A stretch of 25,012 bases of DNA from an uncultured Clostridia bacterium (GTDB lineage Bacteria > Bacillota > Clostridia > Christensenellales > Borkfalkiaceae), in the NCBI GenBank assembly GCA_934271725.1, contig CAKQSC010000007.1, positions 1-25,012 of the forward strand, written 5' to 3'. The notes beneath the pieces were generated by a model, which saw only the letters and a list, made by a program, of their open reading frames with translations, had not been told where the DNA came from and made no database searches. Below are positions 6,656 to 13,035 of this stretch, piece by piece (the first letter of the stretch is position 1; the number at the start of each line of letters is the position of its first letter). The position numbers and the translations under genes are program-made.

Positions 6656-8578
6656 ATGAAAGACGGATTTATTAAAATAGGCGCGTGCACCGCGGAAGTA
6701 AAAGTCGCAAACACAAAATATAACGTCGATAAAGTAAAAGAAGAGATAAAAACGTTATACGAAAAGGGGGTGAAAGTTATGGTTTTCCCCGAATTGTGTT
6801 TAACGGCGTATACTTGCGGAGATTTGTTTTACGACGAAACTCTGCTCGATTCCGCAAAGGACGCAATAAAAGAGATACGGGAGTTTTCAAAGGGAATAAA
6901 AGCGTTTATAACCGTAGGCGCGCCGATAAGATTCGGCTCGCTTATATACAACGTCGCGGTTGCCGTTTGTAACGGAGAGATTTTGGGGTTTGTTCCCAAA
7001 ACGTATTTACCCAATTATTCGGAGTTTTACGAGAAAAGGGTTTTCGCGCCCGCGCCGAAAGAATATAAAGAGATAATTTTCGACGGAAAGGCATATCCTT
7101 TTTCAAACGCTCTTCTTTTCTCGGCAAAAGATATGCAGTCGCTTAAAATAGGCATAGAGATTTGCGAAGATTTGTGGACGCCTGTTCCGCCCTCGGTAAA
7201 CCTTGCGGTGAACGGCGCGACGGTTATTCTCAATCTGTCGGCTTCAAACGAACTCGTAGGTAAAGCGGAATACAGAAAAGAACTCGTTTCGTCGCAGTCG
7301 GCAAAACTTATCTGCGCATACGCTTACGCCAACTCGGGAGCGGGAGAGTCGACTACGGACGTGATATATTCGGGGCATACTCTCATAGGGGAAAACGGCA
7401 GAATAGTCGGCGAAGGCAAGCCTTTCGCGTTTGAAACGGCAACCGCCGTAGTAGATTTGAATAAACTCGTTTTTGAAAGAAACAAGCATTTCAATTACGA
7501 TATGCCGATTTTCCCCGTAAAAGAAATATTTTTCGATATAGGCGTTACGGACACCCTTTTAGAGGGTGAAATATGCAAAACGCCTTTCGTTCCGTCAAGC
7601 GAAAAGGACGTTACCGAAAGGGCGGAACTCATTTTGACGATGCAAGCCAACGCGCTTAAAAAAAGGCTTGTTCATACCAACGCGAAAAGCGCGGTGATAG
7701 GATTGTCGGGCGGGCTTGACAGCACTCTTGCGGTGATAGTTACCGCAAAGGCGTTCGATTTATGCGGTAAAGACAGAAAAGAAATAATAGCCGTAACCAT
7801 GCCTTGTTTCGGCACGACGGACAGAACGTTTTGCAATTCTGTAAGCCTTGCGAAATCTCTTGGGGTAACTCTTAAAAAGGTAGATATAAAAAAAGCCGTT
7901 CTCCGGCATTTTAAAGATATAGGACAGGACGAAAAAGTAAAAGACGTTACTTACGAAAACTGTCAGGCGAGAGAAAGAACGCAGGTTTTAATGGATATCG
8001 CCAACAAAACGGGAGGATTCGTCGTCGGTACGGGCGATTTGAGCGAATCGGCTTTGGGTTGGTGTACTTATTCGGGCGACCATATAAGTATGTACAACGT
8101 AAACGCAACCGTACCCAAAACGCTTGTAAAATACCTTGTGAAATACGTTGCCGACAATTCGAGGGCGAAACTTAAAAATACCCTTAACGACATTCTGTTA
8201 ACGCCCGTAAGCCCGGAACTCATTCCGCCCGAGAACGGCAAAATATCGCAGATAACGGAAGACGTAGTAGGACCGTATATTCTTCACGATTTCTTTTTGT
8301 ATTATTACGCGCGGTGCGGGTTTACCCCGAAAAAGATATTCAGAATAGCCGTTTACGCGTTTAAAGGAGATTTTACGAAAGAAGAGATTTTCAAGTGGCT
8401 TAACAATTTTTACGGCAGATTTTTCTCTCAGCAATTCAAGCGTTCGTGTATGCCGGACGGGGTTAAAATAGGTTCGGTGGCATTATCGCCGAGAGGGGAT
8501 TTGAGAATGCCGAGCGACGCGGACAAGTACGTATGGAAAGCGGAACTCGATAAAATAAAAGAAGAATACGGGCTGTGA
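6656..8578 (+). CDS. nadE: glutamine-dependent NAD+ synthetase
   Basis: This 640-residue two-domain enzyme makes NAD+ from deamido-NAD+, ATP and glutamine, the last step of NAD biosynthesis. The N-terminal carbon-nitrogen hydrolase domain (about 1-275) releases ammonia from glutamine and shows the catalytic triad Glu46 (VFPELCLTAY), Lys115 (PKTYLPN) and Cys170 (GIEICEDLW). The C-terminal synthetase domain carries the ATP pyrophosphatase loop SGGLDS (351-356) and the later motif VGTGDLSESALGWCTYSGDH. Length fits the glutaminase-fused class. The ribosome binding site (AAGGTG) is modest. It is a single-gene unit with a long A-rich leader; no other NAD genes are nearby. Confidence 0.95.
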   Translation: MKDGFIKIGACTAEVKVANTKYNVDKVKEEIKTLYEKGVKVMVFPELCLTAYTCGDLFYDETLLDSAKDAIKEIREFSKGIKAFITVGAPIRFGSLIYNVAVAVCNGEILGFVPKTYLPNYSEFYEKRVFAPAPKEYKEIIFDGKAYPFSNALLFSAKDMQSLKIGIEICEDLWTPVPPSVNLAVNGATVILNLSASNELVGKAEYRKELVSSQSAKLICAYAYANSGAGESTTDVIYSGHTLIGENGRIVGEGKPFAFETATAVVDLNKLVFERNKHFNYDMPIFPVKEIFFDIGVTDTLLEGEICKTPFVPSSEKDVTERAELILTMQANALKKRLVHTNAKSAVIGLSGGLDSTLAVIVTAKAFDLCGKDRKEIIAVTMPCFGTTDRTFCNSVSLAKSLGVTLKKVDIKKAVLRHFKDIGQDEKVKDVTYENCQARERTQVLMDIANKTGGFVVGTGDLSESALGWCTYSGDHISMYNVNATVPKTLVKYLVKYVADNSRAKLKNTLNDILLTPVSPELIPPENGKISQITEDVVGPYILHDFFLYYYARCGFTPKKIFRIAVYAFKGDFTKEEIFKWLNNFYGRFFSQQFKRSCMPDGVKIGSVALSPRGDLRMPSDADKYVWKAELDKIKEEYGL

Positions 8579-8618
8579 TATTTTGCGGGTAAAAAATCAA
8601 AAAAGCCTTTTAAATCCG

Positions 8619-8647
8619 TTGACAAGTACGGCGAAATGGTGTAATAT
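8619..8647 (+). promoter_or_regulatory. promoter of the aromatic-leader ABC operon
   Basis: TTGACA (8619-8624), a 17-base spacer and TAATAT (8642-8647) are near-consensus. The start point would be near 8654, only a few bases before the ribosome binding site AAGGAG (8657-8662) of the leader peptide. Confidence 0.85.
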
Positions 8648-8670
8648 ATGAAAAACAAGGAGAGCAAACT

Positions 8671-8724
8671 ATGAAAAAAGTAAACTTCGTATTTTATTAC
8701 TTTTACTTTTTCGGTCTTAGTTAA
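8671..8724 (+). CDS. Phe/Tyr-rich attenuator leader peptide
   Basis: A 17-codon ORF encodes MKKVNFVFYYFYFFGLS. Residues 6-14 are F, V, F, Y, Y, F, Y, F, F: eight aromatic residues in nine positions (five Phe, three Tyr). AAGGAG lies 8 bases before the ATG, and a near-consensus promoter lies just upstream. It is followed by alternative RNA pairings and an intrinsic terminator (8770-8802) before the lipoprotein gene at 8851. This is the layout of ribosome-mediated attenuation leaders such as pheL of enteric bacteria: when charged tRNA-Phe or tRNA-Tyr is scarce, a stalled ribosome would let an antiterminator form and the transporter genes be read. The peptide itself probably has no function beyond translation. 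Confidence 0.85.
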   Translation: MKKVNFVFYYFYFFGLS

Positions 8725-8733
8725 TAATTGACT

Positions 8734-8781
8734 ACGATAGTTTTTGTTTGCTTTAAAAATCGGGTAATTAAGACTTATCGT
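8734..8781 (+). promoter_or_regulatory. candidate antiterminator pairing
   Basis: ACGATAG (8734-8740) can pair with TTATCGT (8775-8781) through six Watson-Crick pairs and one G-U. The second segment overlaps the 5' arm of the terminator (8770-8780), so the two structures exclude each other. The first segment lies 10-16 bases after the leader stop codon, where a ribosome that has finished the leader would cover it, whereas one stalled on the aromatic codons would leave it free. This is the geometry expected for amino acid attenuation. Other weak pairings exist (for example 8716-8723 with 8765-8772). Confidence 0.5.
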
Positions 8782-8802
8782 TCGTCGGTAAGTCTTTTTT
8801 TT
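8770..8802 (+). terminator. attenuator terminator
   Basis: AAGACTTATCG (8770-8780) pairs with CGGTAAGTCTT (8786-8796), an 11-bp stem with one G-U pair, around the 5-base loop TTCGT, followed by an eight-T run (8795-8802). It lies between the leader peptide and the first structural gene, so it must act as a conditional terminator. Confidence 0.88.
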
Positions 8803-8850
8803 ACGTAACCGCGACAAAAGGTTTTGAACGGCGGTTAAAGGAGAAGGATT

Positions 8851-9822
8851 ATGAAAAAGGTTATTTGTTTGATTGTTACGGCTGTTATGGCTTTGTCGGT
8901 ATGCGGTTTGTTTACCGCTTGCGGAAAGACGGCGGACTTTACGGTAGGCATTTGTCAGTTGACGCGCCACGACGCGCTCGACTCGGCTACGCAAGGCTTT
9001 AAAGACGCTTTGGAAAAAGAACTTAAAAAAGCGGGTAAAACGGTTAAGTTCGATTTGCAGAACGCGCAGGGAGACAGCGGTACGTGCAGTGTCATAGTAA
9101 ACAAGTTCGTTTCGGCGAAAGTAGACCTTATTATGGCTAACGCGACGCCCGCTCTTCAAGCGTCCGCAAACGCAACGGAAACGATTCCCGTTTTAGGCAC
9201 TTCCGTTACGGACTACGGCGACGCTTTGAATATTAAAAACTTCACGGGTACGGTTGGCGGAAACGTTTCGGGAACGAGCGACCTCGCGCCTCTCGACCAA
9301 CAGGCGGATATGTTTACGGAACTTATTCCGTCCGCTAAAAAAATAGGGTTACTGTACTGTACGGCGGAAGCAAATTCGCTGTTTCAGGTAAACAAGATAA
9401 AAGAATATCTCGAAGCAAAGTCTTTAACGACGGTAAAGTACGGATTTACCGATTCCAACGATATATCCGCCGTCGTAACGAAAGCGGTAAGCGAGTGCAA
9501 CGCGCTTTATATTCCTACGGACAATACGGCGGCTTCCAACACGGGCGTGATAGACAGTATATGCCGTCCTAAAAAGATTCCCTTGATATGCGGTGAAGAG
9601 GGTACCTGCAAAGGTTGCGGAGTGGCTACTCTTTCCATAAGTTACTACAACCTAGGCGTGGTAACGGGAAAAATGGCGTCCGAGATTTTGCTCGGACAAG
9701 CAAAAATATCCGAAACGGCAATCGCTTACGATACCGCACCGCAATACAAATACAACAAAGAAATCTGCGACGAATTAGGAATAACCGTTCCCGAAAAGTA
9801 CGTGGCGATAGAAACCAAATAA
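8851..9822 (+). CDS. ABC transporter substrate-binding lipoprotein, TrpX-like
   Basis: A 323-residue periplasmic-binding-type lipoprotein. The signal peptide ends in the lipobox FTAC with Cys24 as the lipidation site. The mature part (TVGICQLTRHDALDSATQGF, then VDLIMANATPALQA and IPVLGTSVTDYGDAL) matches the uncharacterised ABC-transporter binding-protein family COG2984, which includes streptococcal TrpX. It would capture the substrate outside the cell and pass it to the permease encoded 10 bases downstream. TAAAGGAGAAGG precedes the ATG. The Phe/Tyr-rich leader upstream suggests an aromatic amino acid or a related compound as substrate, but family members differ in specificity, so this is inference. 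Confidence 0.88.
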   Translation: MKKVICLIVTAVMALSVCGLFTACGKTADFTVGICQLTRHDALDSATQGFKDALEKELKKAGKTVKFDLQNAQGDSGTCSVIVNKFVSAKVDLIMANATPALQASANATETIPVLGTSVTDYGDALNIKNFTGTVGGNVSGTSDLAPLDQQADMFTELIPSAKKIGLLYCTAEANSLFQVNKIKEYLEAKSLTTVKYGFTDSNDISAVVTKAVSECNALYIPTDNTAASNTGVIDSICRPKKIPLICGEEGTCKGCGVATLSISYYNLGVVTGKMASEILLGQAKISETAIAYDTAPQYKYNKEICDELGITVPEKYVAIETK

Positions 9823-9832
9823 GGGGATATAT

Positions 9833-10879
9833 ATGTTTTTAACTATAATAAACTCTCTTCCCGGGGCTATCGCTTTGGGACTTGTATGGGGGGTTATGGC
9901 GGTAGGGCTGTTCATAACTTACAAAATTCTCGATTTTGCGGATCTGACAGTCGACGGATCTCTTTGTACGGGCGCGGTAGTCTGCGCTATGCTCGTAAAC
10001 GGCGGAACGAATATATGGCTCGCTATGTTGTGCGCGCTTCTTGCGGGCGCGGCGGCGGGACTCGTTACGGGACTTTTAAATACCTTTTTCGGCATACCGC
10101 CCGTTATGTCGGGCATACTCACGCAGTTAATGCTCTGGTCGGTTAACTTAAAAATAACCGTCGGGAAATCCAACGTCAGCGTAAACGCGAGAAATCTTCA
10201 CGTAATAATAACTCAACTTAAAATAGCCGAGGCGATAGGCATAATGTTTGCGGTAACGGCGGTTGTTATATTTCTGCTGTACTGGTTTTTCGGCACGGAA
10301 CGCGGTTGCTCCATAAGAGCGACGGGTTGTAACAAAGAGATGTCGAAAGCGCAGGGCATAAACACGGACGTAAACAAAATAATCGCGCTTATGATTTCAA
10401 ACGGACTCGTTGCGCTCTCGGGCGCGCTGTTATGTCAGTATCAGGGCTTTGCCGATATAAATATGGGCAGGGGCGCGATAGTCATAGGTCTTGCCGCTGT
10501 CATTATCGGCGAGGCGGTAACTATGGGGCTCGGTTGCGTGTTTAAGGGAACGGCTCTTCTCGGAACGGAAATATACGGTTTGTTCGGCGCGAGAAAAGAC
10601 AAGGAAAAGTTTGCCTTGACAAAGAAAAAAACGGTAAGCGGAGGCGCGCTTCTCGGCAAAAACTTTGCGGTCAAACTGTTCGGCGTGTTTTTGGGAAGCA
10701 TAGTATACTATATAGTGTATCAGACGGTCGTGTGTCTGGGATTCGACACGGATTTGCTTAAATTGCTGTCGGCGGTTGTCGTCGTTATTTTCCTTGCAAT
10801 ACCTTATTGGAAAAGCAAAAATATATTTTTAAGAAGAAAGAAAAACAAGAACGGAGGTAACGGAGAATGCTCGAAATAA
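9833..10879 (+). CDS. ABC transporter permease, TrpY-like
   Basis: A 348-residue polytopic membrane protein of the COG4120 type. The N-terminal segment ALGLVWGVMAVGLFITYKIL followed by DFADLTVDGSLCTGAVV is the family hallmark, and several more hydrophobic segments follow. It forms the membrane channel for the lipoprotein encoded upstream and the ATPase encoded downstream. The region after GEAVTMGLGCVFKGTALLG carries a charged insertion (ARKDKEKFALTKKKTVSGG) and the C-terminus has a lysine-rich extension, making it longer than many homologues of roughly 290-300 residues. The ribosome binding site is AAGGGG. Its 3' end overlaps the ATPase gene by 13 bases, so the two are translationally coupled. 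Confidence 0.88.
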   Translation: MFLTIINSLPGAIALGLVWGVMAVGLFITYKILDFADLTVDGSLCTGAVVCAMLVNGGTNIWLAMLCALLAGAAAGLVTGLLNTFFGIPPVMSGILTQLMLWSVNLKITVGKSNVSVNARNLHVIITQLKIAEAIGIMFAVTAVVIFLLYWFFGTERGCSIRATGCNKEMSKAQGINTDVNKIIALMISNGLVALSGALLCQYQGFADINMGRGAIVIGLAAVIIGEAVTMGLGCVFKGTALLGTEIYGLFGARKDKEKFALTKKKTVSGGALLGKNFAVKLFGVFLGSIVYYIVYQTVVCLGFDTDLLKLLSAVVVVIFLAIPYWKSKNIFLRRKKNKNGGNGECSK

Positions 10880-11661
10880 AAAACGTTACCAAAGTTTTCA
10901 ATAAAGGAACGCCCAACGAACGCGTTGCGTTGTCCGACGTGAGTTTAACGCTTAACGACGGGGATTTCGTAACGGTAATCGGCGGAAACGGCGCGGGTAA
11001 ATCTACCCTTATGAACGTTATCGCCGGCACGTATTTCGTCGATGACGGAAGCATTTTCATCGACGACAAAGACGTAACTTATATGAAAGAACATAAACGC
11101 GCAAAGTTTTTGGGGAGAGTTTTTCAGGATCCGAGAATGGGCACCGCCACGGATATGCAGATAGAAGAAAATCTCGCGCTTGCGTCAAGGCGTGGCAAGT
11201 TCCGCGGTCTTTTCCCCGGCATAAGAAGAAAAGAGAGAAAACAATATAAAGAGTTACTTGCGGGGTTGGGGCTGGGACTCGAAGACAGGCTTACCGCAAA
11301 GGTAGGGTTACTGTCCGGCGGGCAAAGGCAGGCTTTGACTCTCGTTATGGCGACGCTTAAAAAGCCCAAACTTCTTCTTTTGGACGAGCATACGGCGGCG
11401 TTAGATCCCAAAACCGCGAAAAAAGTGCTTGAAACTACCGAAAAAATAGTTAAAAACGAAAATCTTACCACGCTTATGATTACGCATAATATGCAGGACG
11501 CCATAAATTACGGCAATCGGCTTATTATGATGAACGAAGGTAAAATAGTGTTTGAAATAGACGGCGAGGACAAGAAAAAACTTACCGTAAAAGAACTTCT
11601 CGACAAGTTCGAGAGTACCGACGGCTTCGTCGCCAACGACAAAATGCTTTTGTCAAAATAA
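10867..11661 (+). CDS. ABC transporter ATP-binding protein, TrpZ-like
   Basis: A 264-residue ATPase that powers the importer. Walker A GGNGAGKST (39-47), Q-loop Gln87 (VFQDP), signature LSGGQ (149-153) and Walker B LLLLDE (169-174) are intact. The following HTAALDP is typical of the COG1101 group that accompanies COG2984/COG4120 transporters. GGAGGT at 10853-10858 lies 8 bases before the ATG, inside the end of the permease gene. The operon ends with a strong terminator 41 bases after the stop. Confidence 0.93.
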   Translation: MLEIKNVTKVFNKGTPNERVALSDVSLTLNDGDFVTVIGGNGAGKSTLMNVIAGTYFVDDGSIFIDDKDVTYMKEHKRAKFLGRVFQDPRMGTATDMQIEENLALASRRGKFRGLFPGIRRKERKQYKELLAGLGLGLEDRLTAKVGLLSGGQRQALTLVMATLKKPKLLLLDEHTAALDPKTAKKVLETTEKIVKNENLTTLMITHNMQDAINYGNRLIMMNEGKIVFEIDGEDKKKLTVKELLDKFESTDGFVANDKMLLSK

Positions 11662-11679
11662 AAAACGGCAATCCGCCGT
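11660..11679 (-). terminator. possible minus-strand terminator for the AraC gene
   Basis: Read on the minus strand, ACGGC (11679-11675), a 5-base loop and GCCGT (11669-11665) are followed by a T-rich run (TTTTT then ATTTT). The stem is short, but the position suits the end of the convergent regulator transcript, beyond the larger hairpin at 11703-11738. Confidence 0.4.
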
Positions 11680-11702
11680 AAAAAACATAAGGTATAAAGC
11701 AA

Positions 11703-11746
11703 ACCGCCGTGTTTCGGTTTTACCCGAAACACGGCGGTGGTTTTTT
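11703..11746 (+). terminator. terminator of the TrpXYZ-like operon
   Basis: A perfect 15-bp stem (ACCGCCGTGTTTCGG at 11703-11717 with CCGAAACACGGCGGT at 11724-11738) with a 6-base loop, then GG and six T residues. It is among the strongest hairpins in the window and lies between two convergent genes, so it may stop transcription from both sides. Confidence 0.9.
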
Positions 11747-11804
11747 ATACGCGCGGTGCGTTTTATTATATAAATAACGTTTAGCGAAAAGGGGCAAGGT
11801 CAAA

Positions 11805-12722
11805 TCATATTCCGTCGGATTTTTTACTTGCGCTTCTCATAGCGGTGGGGGTAATGCCGAAAGTTTCTTTGAAAGCGCGGTTGAAGTAACTTATGCTCGA
11901 ATAGTTTATTTCTTCGACTATCTGCGTTACGGTTTTATCCGTGTTTTTCAAAAGTTCCGCGGAGTAGTCCATTTTGATGTTTCTTGCGTATTCCACTATA
12001 CCCATACCCATAAGGTCTTTGAAAATCCTGGACAGTCTCGAATAACTGTAAGAGGTGGTTTTTGCAAGTTCTTCTACCGTTATGTCGGAATGTGGATCGT
12101 TTAAAACGTATAAAAGCGCGGGGAACCATTCGGGATAAACGGGAAGAATGGAAAACTTTCTTTCCATAAAATTGTTAAGCAGTCTTTCTATCATAATTTT
12201 GCACTGCAAAGTTTTTTCTTCTTTGGGTATTTTGTTGGATTGCGTCGCAAGGCAGGTGTTGGTAAGTTTTGTAAGATATTCGAGAGATATTTTAAAATTG
12301 AGAGTGTTCCGCGACGCCCCGAGCGTTTCGGCAAGACCTTTTTTATATCCGTCAAGCGCGAATTTTGCGTAATCGTATTTAAGCAAAAAATTAAGGTGCT
12401 GTCCCGTTTCCGTATTGTTGACGGAAAGTAGCCTATGCACGTCGTCGGGGCGGATAAGACAGGCGTCGCCCTTTCTCATTATGTGGGTGGAACCGTTTAT
12501 CTCGTTTACCACCTCACCGTTTACCACGACGAGTATTTCAAAATAATCGTGCCGATGAAAATAGGGATAGGCGCAGGTCATCCAGTTAAAGGATACGTCC
12601 TCGTCGGGATAGGGGCTCGATTGCACGTATCTGCTTAAAGGAACGTTGCCCCCGGAAGGTAAAGGCGACGGATTTTGTTTGTCGAACGAAACCACCGATT
12701 TGTCGGGAATGTTGTTTTTCAT
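11805..12722 (-). CDS. AraC family transcriptional regulator
   Basis: A 305-residue DNA-binding regulator. The N-terminal cupin-like sensor domain (about 50-105, including FHRHDYFEILVVVNGEV and KGDACLIRPDDVHRL) is followed by a helical linker and a C-terminal AraC/XylS domain (about 203-300) with two helix-turn-helix units, VEELAKTTSYSYSRLSRIFK and VTQIVEEINYSSISYFNRAF, then the usual FKETFGITPTAMR. Such proteins bind sugars and activate neighbouring uptake operons. It is divergent from the glycan-transport operon beginning at 13036, its probable target. No ribosome binding site precedes the ATG; instead a promoter places the start point at the ATG itself, implying a leaderless mRNA. Confidence 0.93.
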   Translation of the reverse strand: MKNNIPDKSVVSFDKQNPSPLPSGGNVPLSRYVQSSPYPDEDVSFNWMTCAYPYFHRHDYFEILVVVNGEVVNEINGSTHIMRKGDACLIRPDDVHRLLSVNNTETGQHLNFLLKYDYAKFALDGYKKGLAETLGASRNTLNFKISLEYLTKLTNTCLATQSNKIPKEEKTLQCKIMIERLLNNFMERKFSILPVYPEWFPALLYVLNDPHSDITVEELAKTTSYSYSRLSRIFKDLMGMGIVEYARNIKMDYSAELLKNTDKTVTQIVEEINYSSISYFNRAFKETFGITPTAMRSASKKSDGI

Positions 12723-12728
12723 AATGCA

Positions 12729-12757
12729 ATATTAGCATAAAAAGGCAAGCAAGTCAA
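12729..12757 (-). promoter_or_regulatory. promoter of the AraC-type regulator (leaderless)
   Basis: On the minus strand: TTGACT (12757-12752), a 17-base spacer and TAATAT (12734-12729). Only six bases separate the -10 element from the ATG at 12722, so transcription should begin at or next to the start codon. That fits the absence of a ribosome binding site. Confidence 0.65.
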
Positions 12758-12775
12758 ACGGGCGACGGCATAAAA
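12742..12775 (+). promoter_or_regulatory. candidate AraC operator, copy 1
   Basis: AAGGCAAG (12742-12749) and GACGGCATAAAA (12764-12775) lie in the same order as in the second copy at 12861-12882 but are separated by 14 bases rather than 2. The araC -35 element lies between the two parts, so binding here could repress the regulator's own promoter. Confidence 0.5.
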
Positions 12776-12860
12776 TGGCGGTTATTATATATATTTTTAA
12801 AGTTTTTTGGTTTTTTATGAGAAAAGAAAGTCGTTGATATAAAAATGCACAGAATAAAAT
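12776..12860. other. AT-rich spacer between the two operator copies
   Basis: An AT-rich stretch with T and A tracts that may be intrinsically bent. No ORF, promoter or hairpin stands out. It keeps the two GACGGCATAAAA copies 107 bp apart (start to start), close to ten helical turns. Confidence 0.3.
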
Positions 12861-12882
12861 AAGGCAAGTAGACGGCATAAAA
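12861..12882 (+). promoter_or_regulatory. candidate AraC operator, copy 2
   Basis: AAGGCAAG (12861-12868), two bases, then GACGGCATAAAA (12871-12882). It ends 4 bp upstream of the -35 element of the transport operon promoter, the usual position for an AraC-family activator. The two 8-bp and 12-bp blocks match copy 1 exactly. Confidence 0.6.
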
Positions 12883-12886
12883 AGAC

Positions 12887-12915
12887 TTGTATTACCCGAT
12901 TTTGTCTGTTATAAT
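12887..12915 (+). promoter_or_regulatory. promoter of the glycan-transport operon
   Basis: TTGTAT (12887-12892), a 17-base spacer and a perfect TATAAT (12910-12915). The imperfect -35 is consistent with a need for an activator bound at 12861-12882. Transcription would begin near 12922, leaving a leader of about 114 bases. Confidence 0.8.
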
Positions 12916-12936
12916 TTTTTATGATAGGATGTTTAT

Positions 12937-13023
12937 ATGGTGGCAAGTCCGCCACCTGTAACCCGAAAACGAAAAAGAAGGGGTACCCCTTCTCTCGTCA
13001 TCAGACGAGAGAACAGCCCTTAA
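12937..13023 (+). CDS. possible upstream ORF in the operon leader
   Basis: A 28-codon frame starts with ATG at 12937 and ends with TAA at 13021-13023, overlapping the AAAGGAG that serves the next gene. AGGA at 12926-12929 is a weak ribosome binding site 7 bases upstream. The peptide begins MVASPPPVTRKRKRRG: a Pro-Pro-Pro run (residues 5-7) followed by a strongly basic stretch, both features that slow ribosomes in known cases. It could be a regulatory leader peptide or a chance frame across a structured RNA. A rival frame from ATG 12921 runs past the next start codon and is less likely. Confidence 0.35.
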   Translation: MVASPPPVTRKRKRRGTPSLVIRRENSP

Positions 13024-13031
13024 AGGAGAAG
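12939..13031 (+). promoter_or_regulatory. structured 5' leader of the glycan-transport operon
   Basis: Three hairpins are visible: GGTGGC/GCCACC (12939-12944 with 12951-12956); the palindrome GAAGGGGTACCCCTTC (12977-12992); and a perfect 9-bp stem TCTCTCGTC/GACGAGAGA (12991-12999 with 13004-13012, loop ATCA). The last two share bases 12991-12992. CTTCTC (12989-12994) can also pair with GAGAAG (13026-13031), part of the ribosome-binding region. Competing folds of this type suggest control of translation by an RNA switch or by translation of the upstream ORF. It matches no riboswitch class I recognise. Confidence 0.5.
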
Positions 13032-13035
13032 AGAT

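Noticed and set aside
8651..8850. T-box leader upstream of the TrpXYZ-like operon
   Set aside because: No T-box sequence (AGGGTGGNACCGCG-like) or specifier stem is present; the leader peptide and terminator explain the region.
8428..9159. 243-codon minus-strand ORF across the attenuator and lipoprotein gene
   Set aside because: It is antisense to nadE, the leader and the lipoprotein gene, with low-complexity composition and no family motifs.
12939..13012. Known riboswitch or small SRP RNA
   Set aside because: The hairpins do not match the conserved cores I know for cobalamin, c-di-GMP, ZTP, THF, guanidine or preQ1 riboswitches, nor the SRP RNA apical loop.
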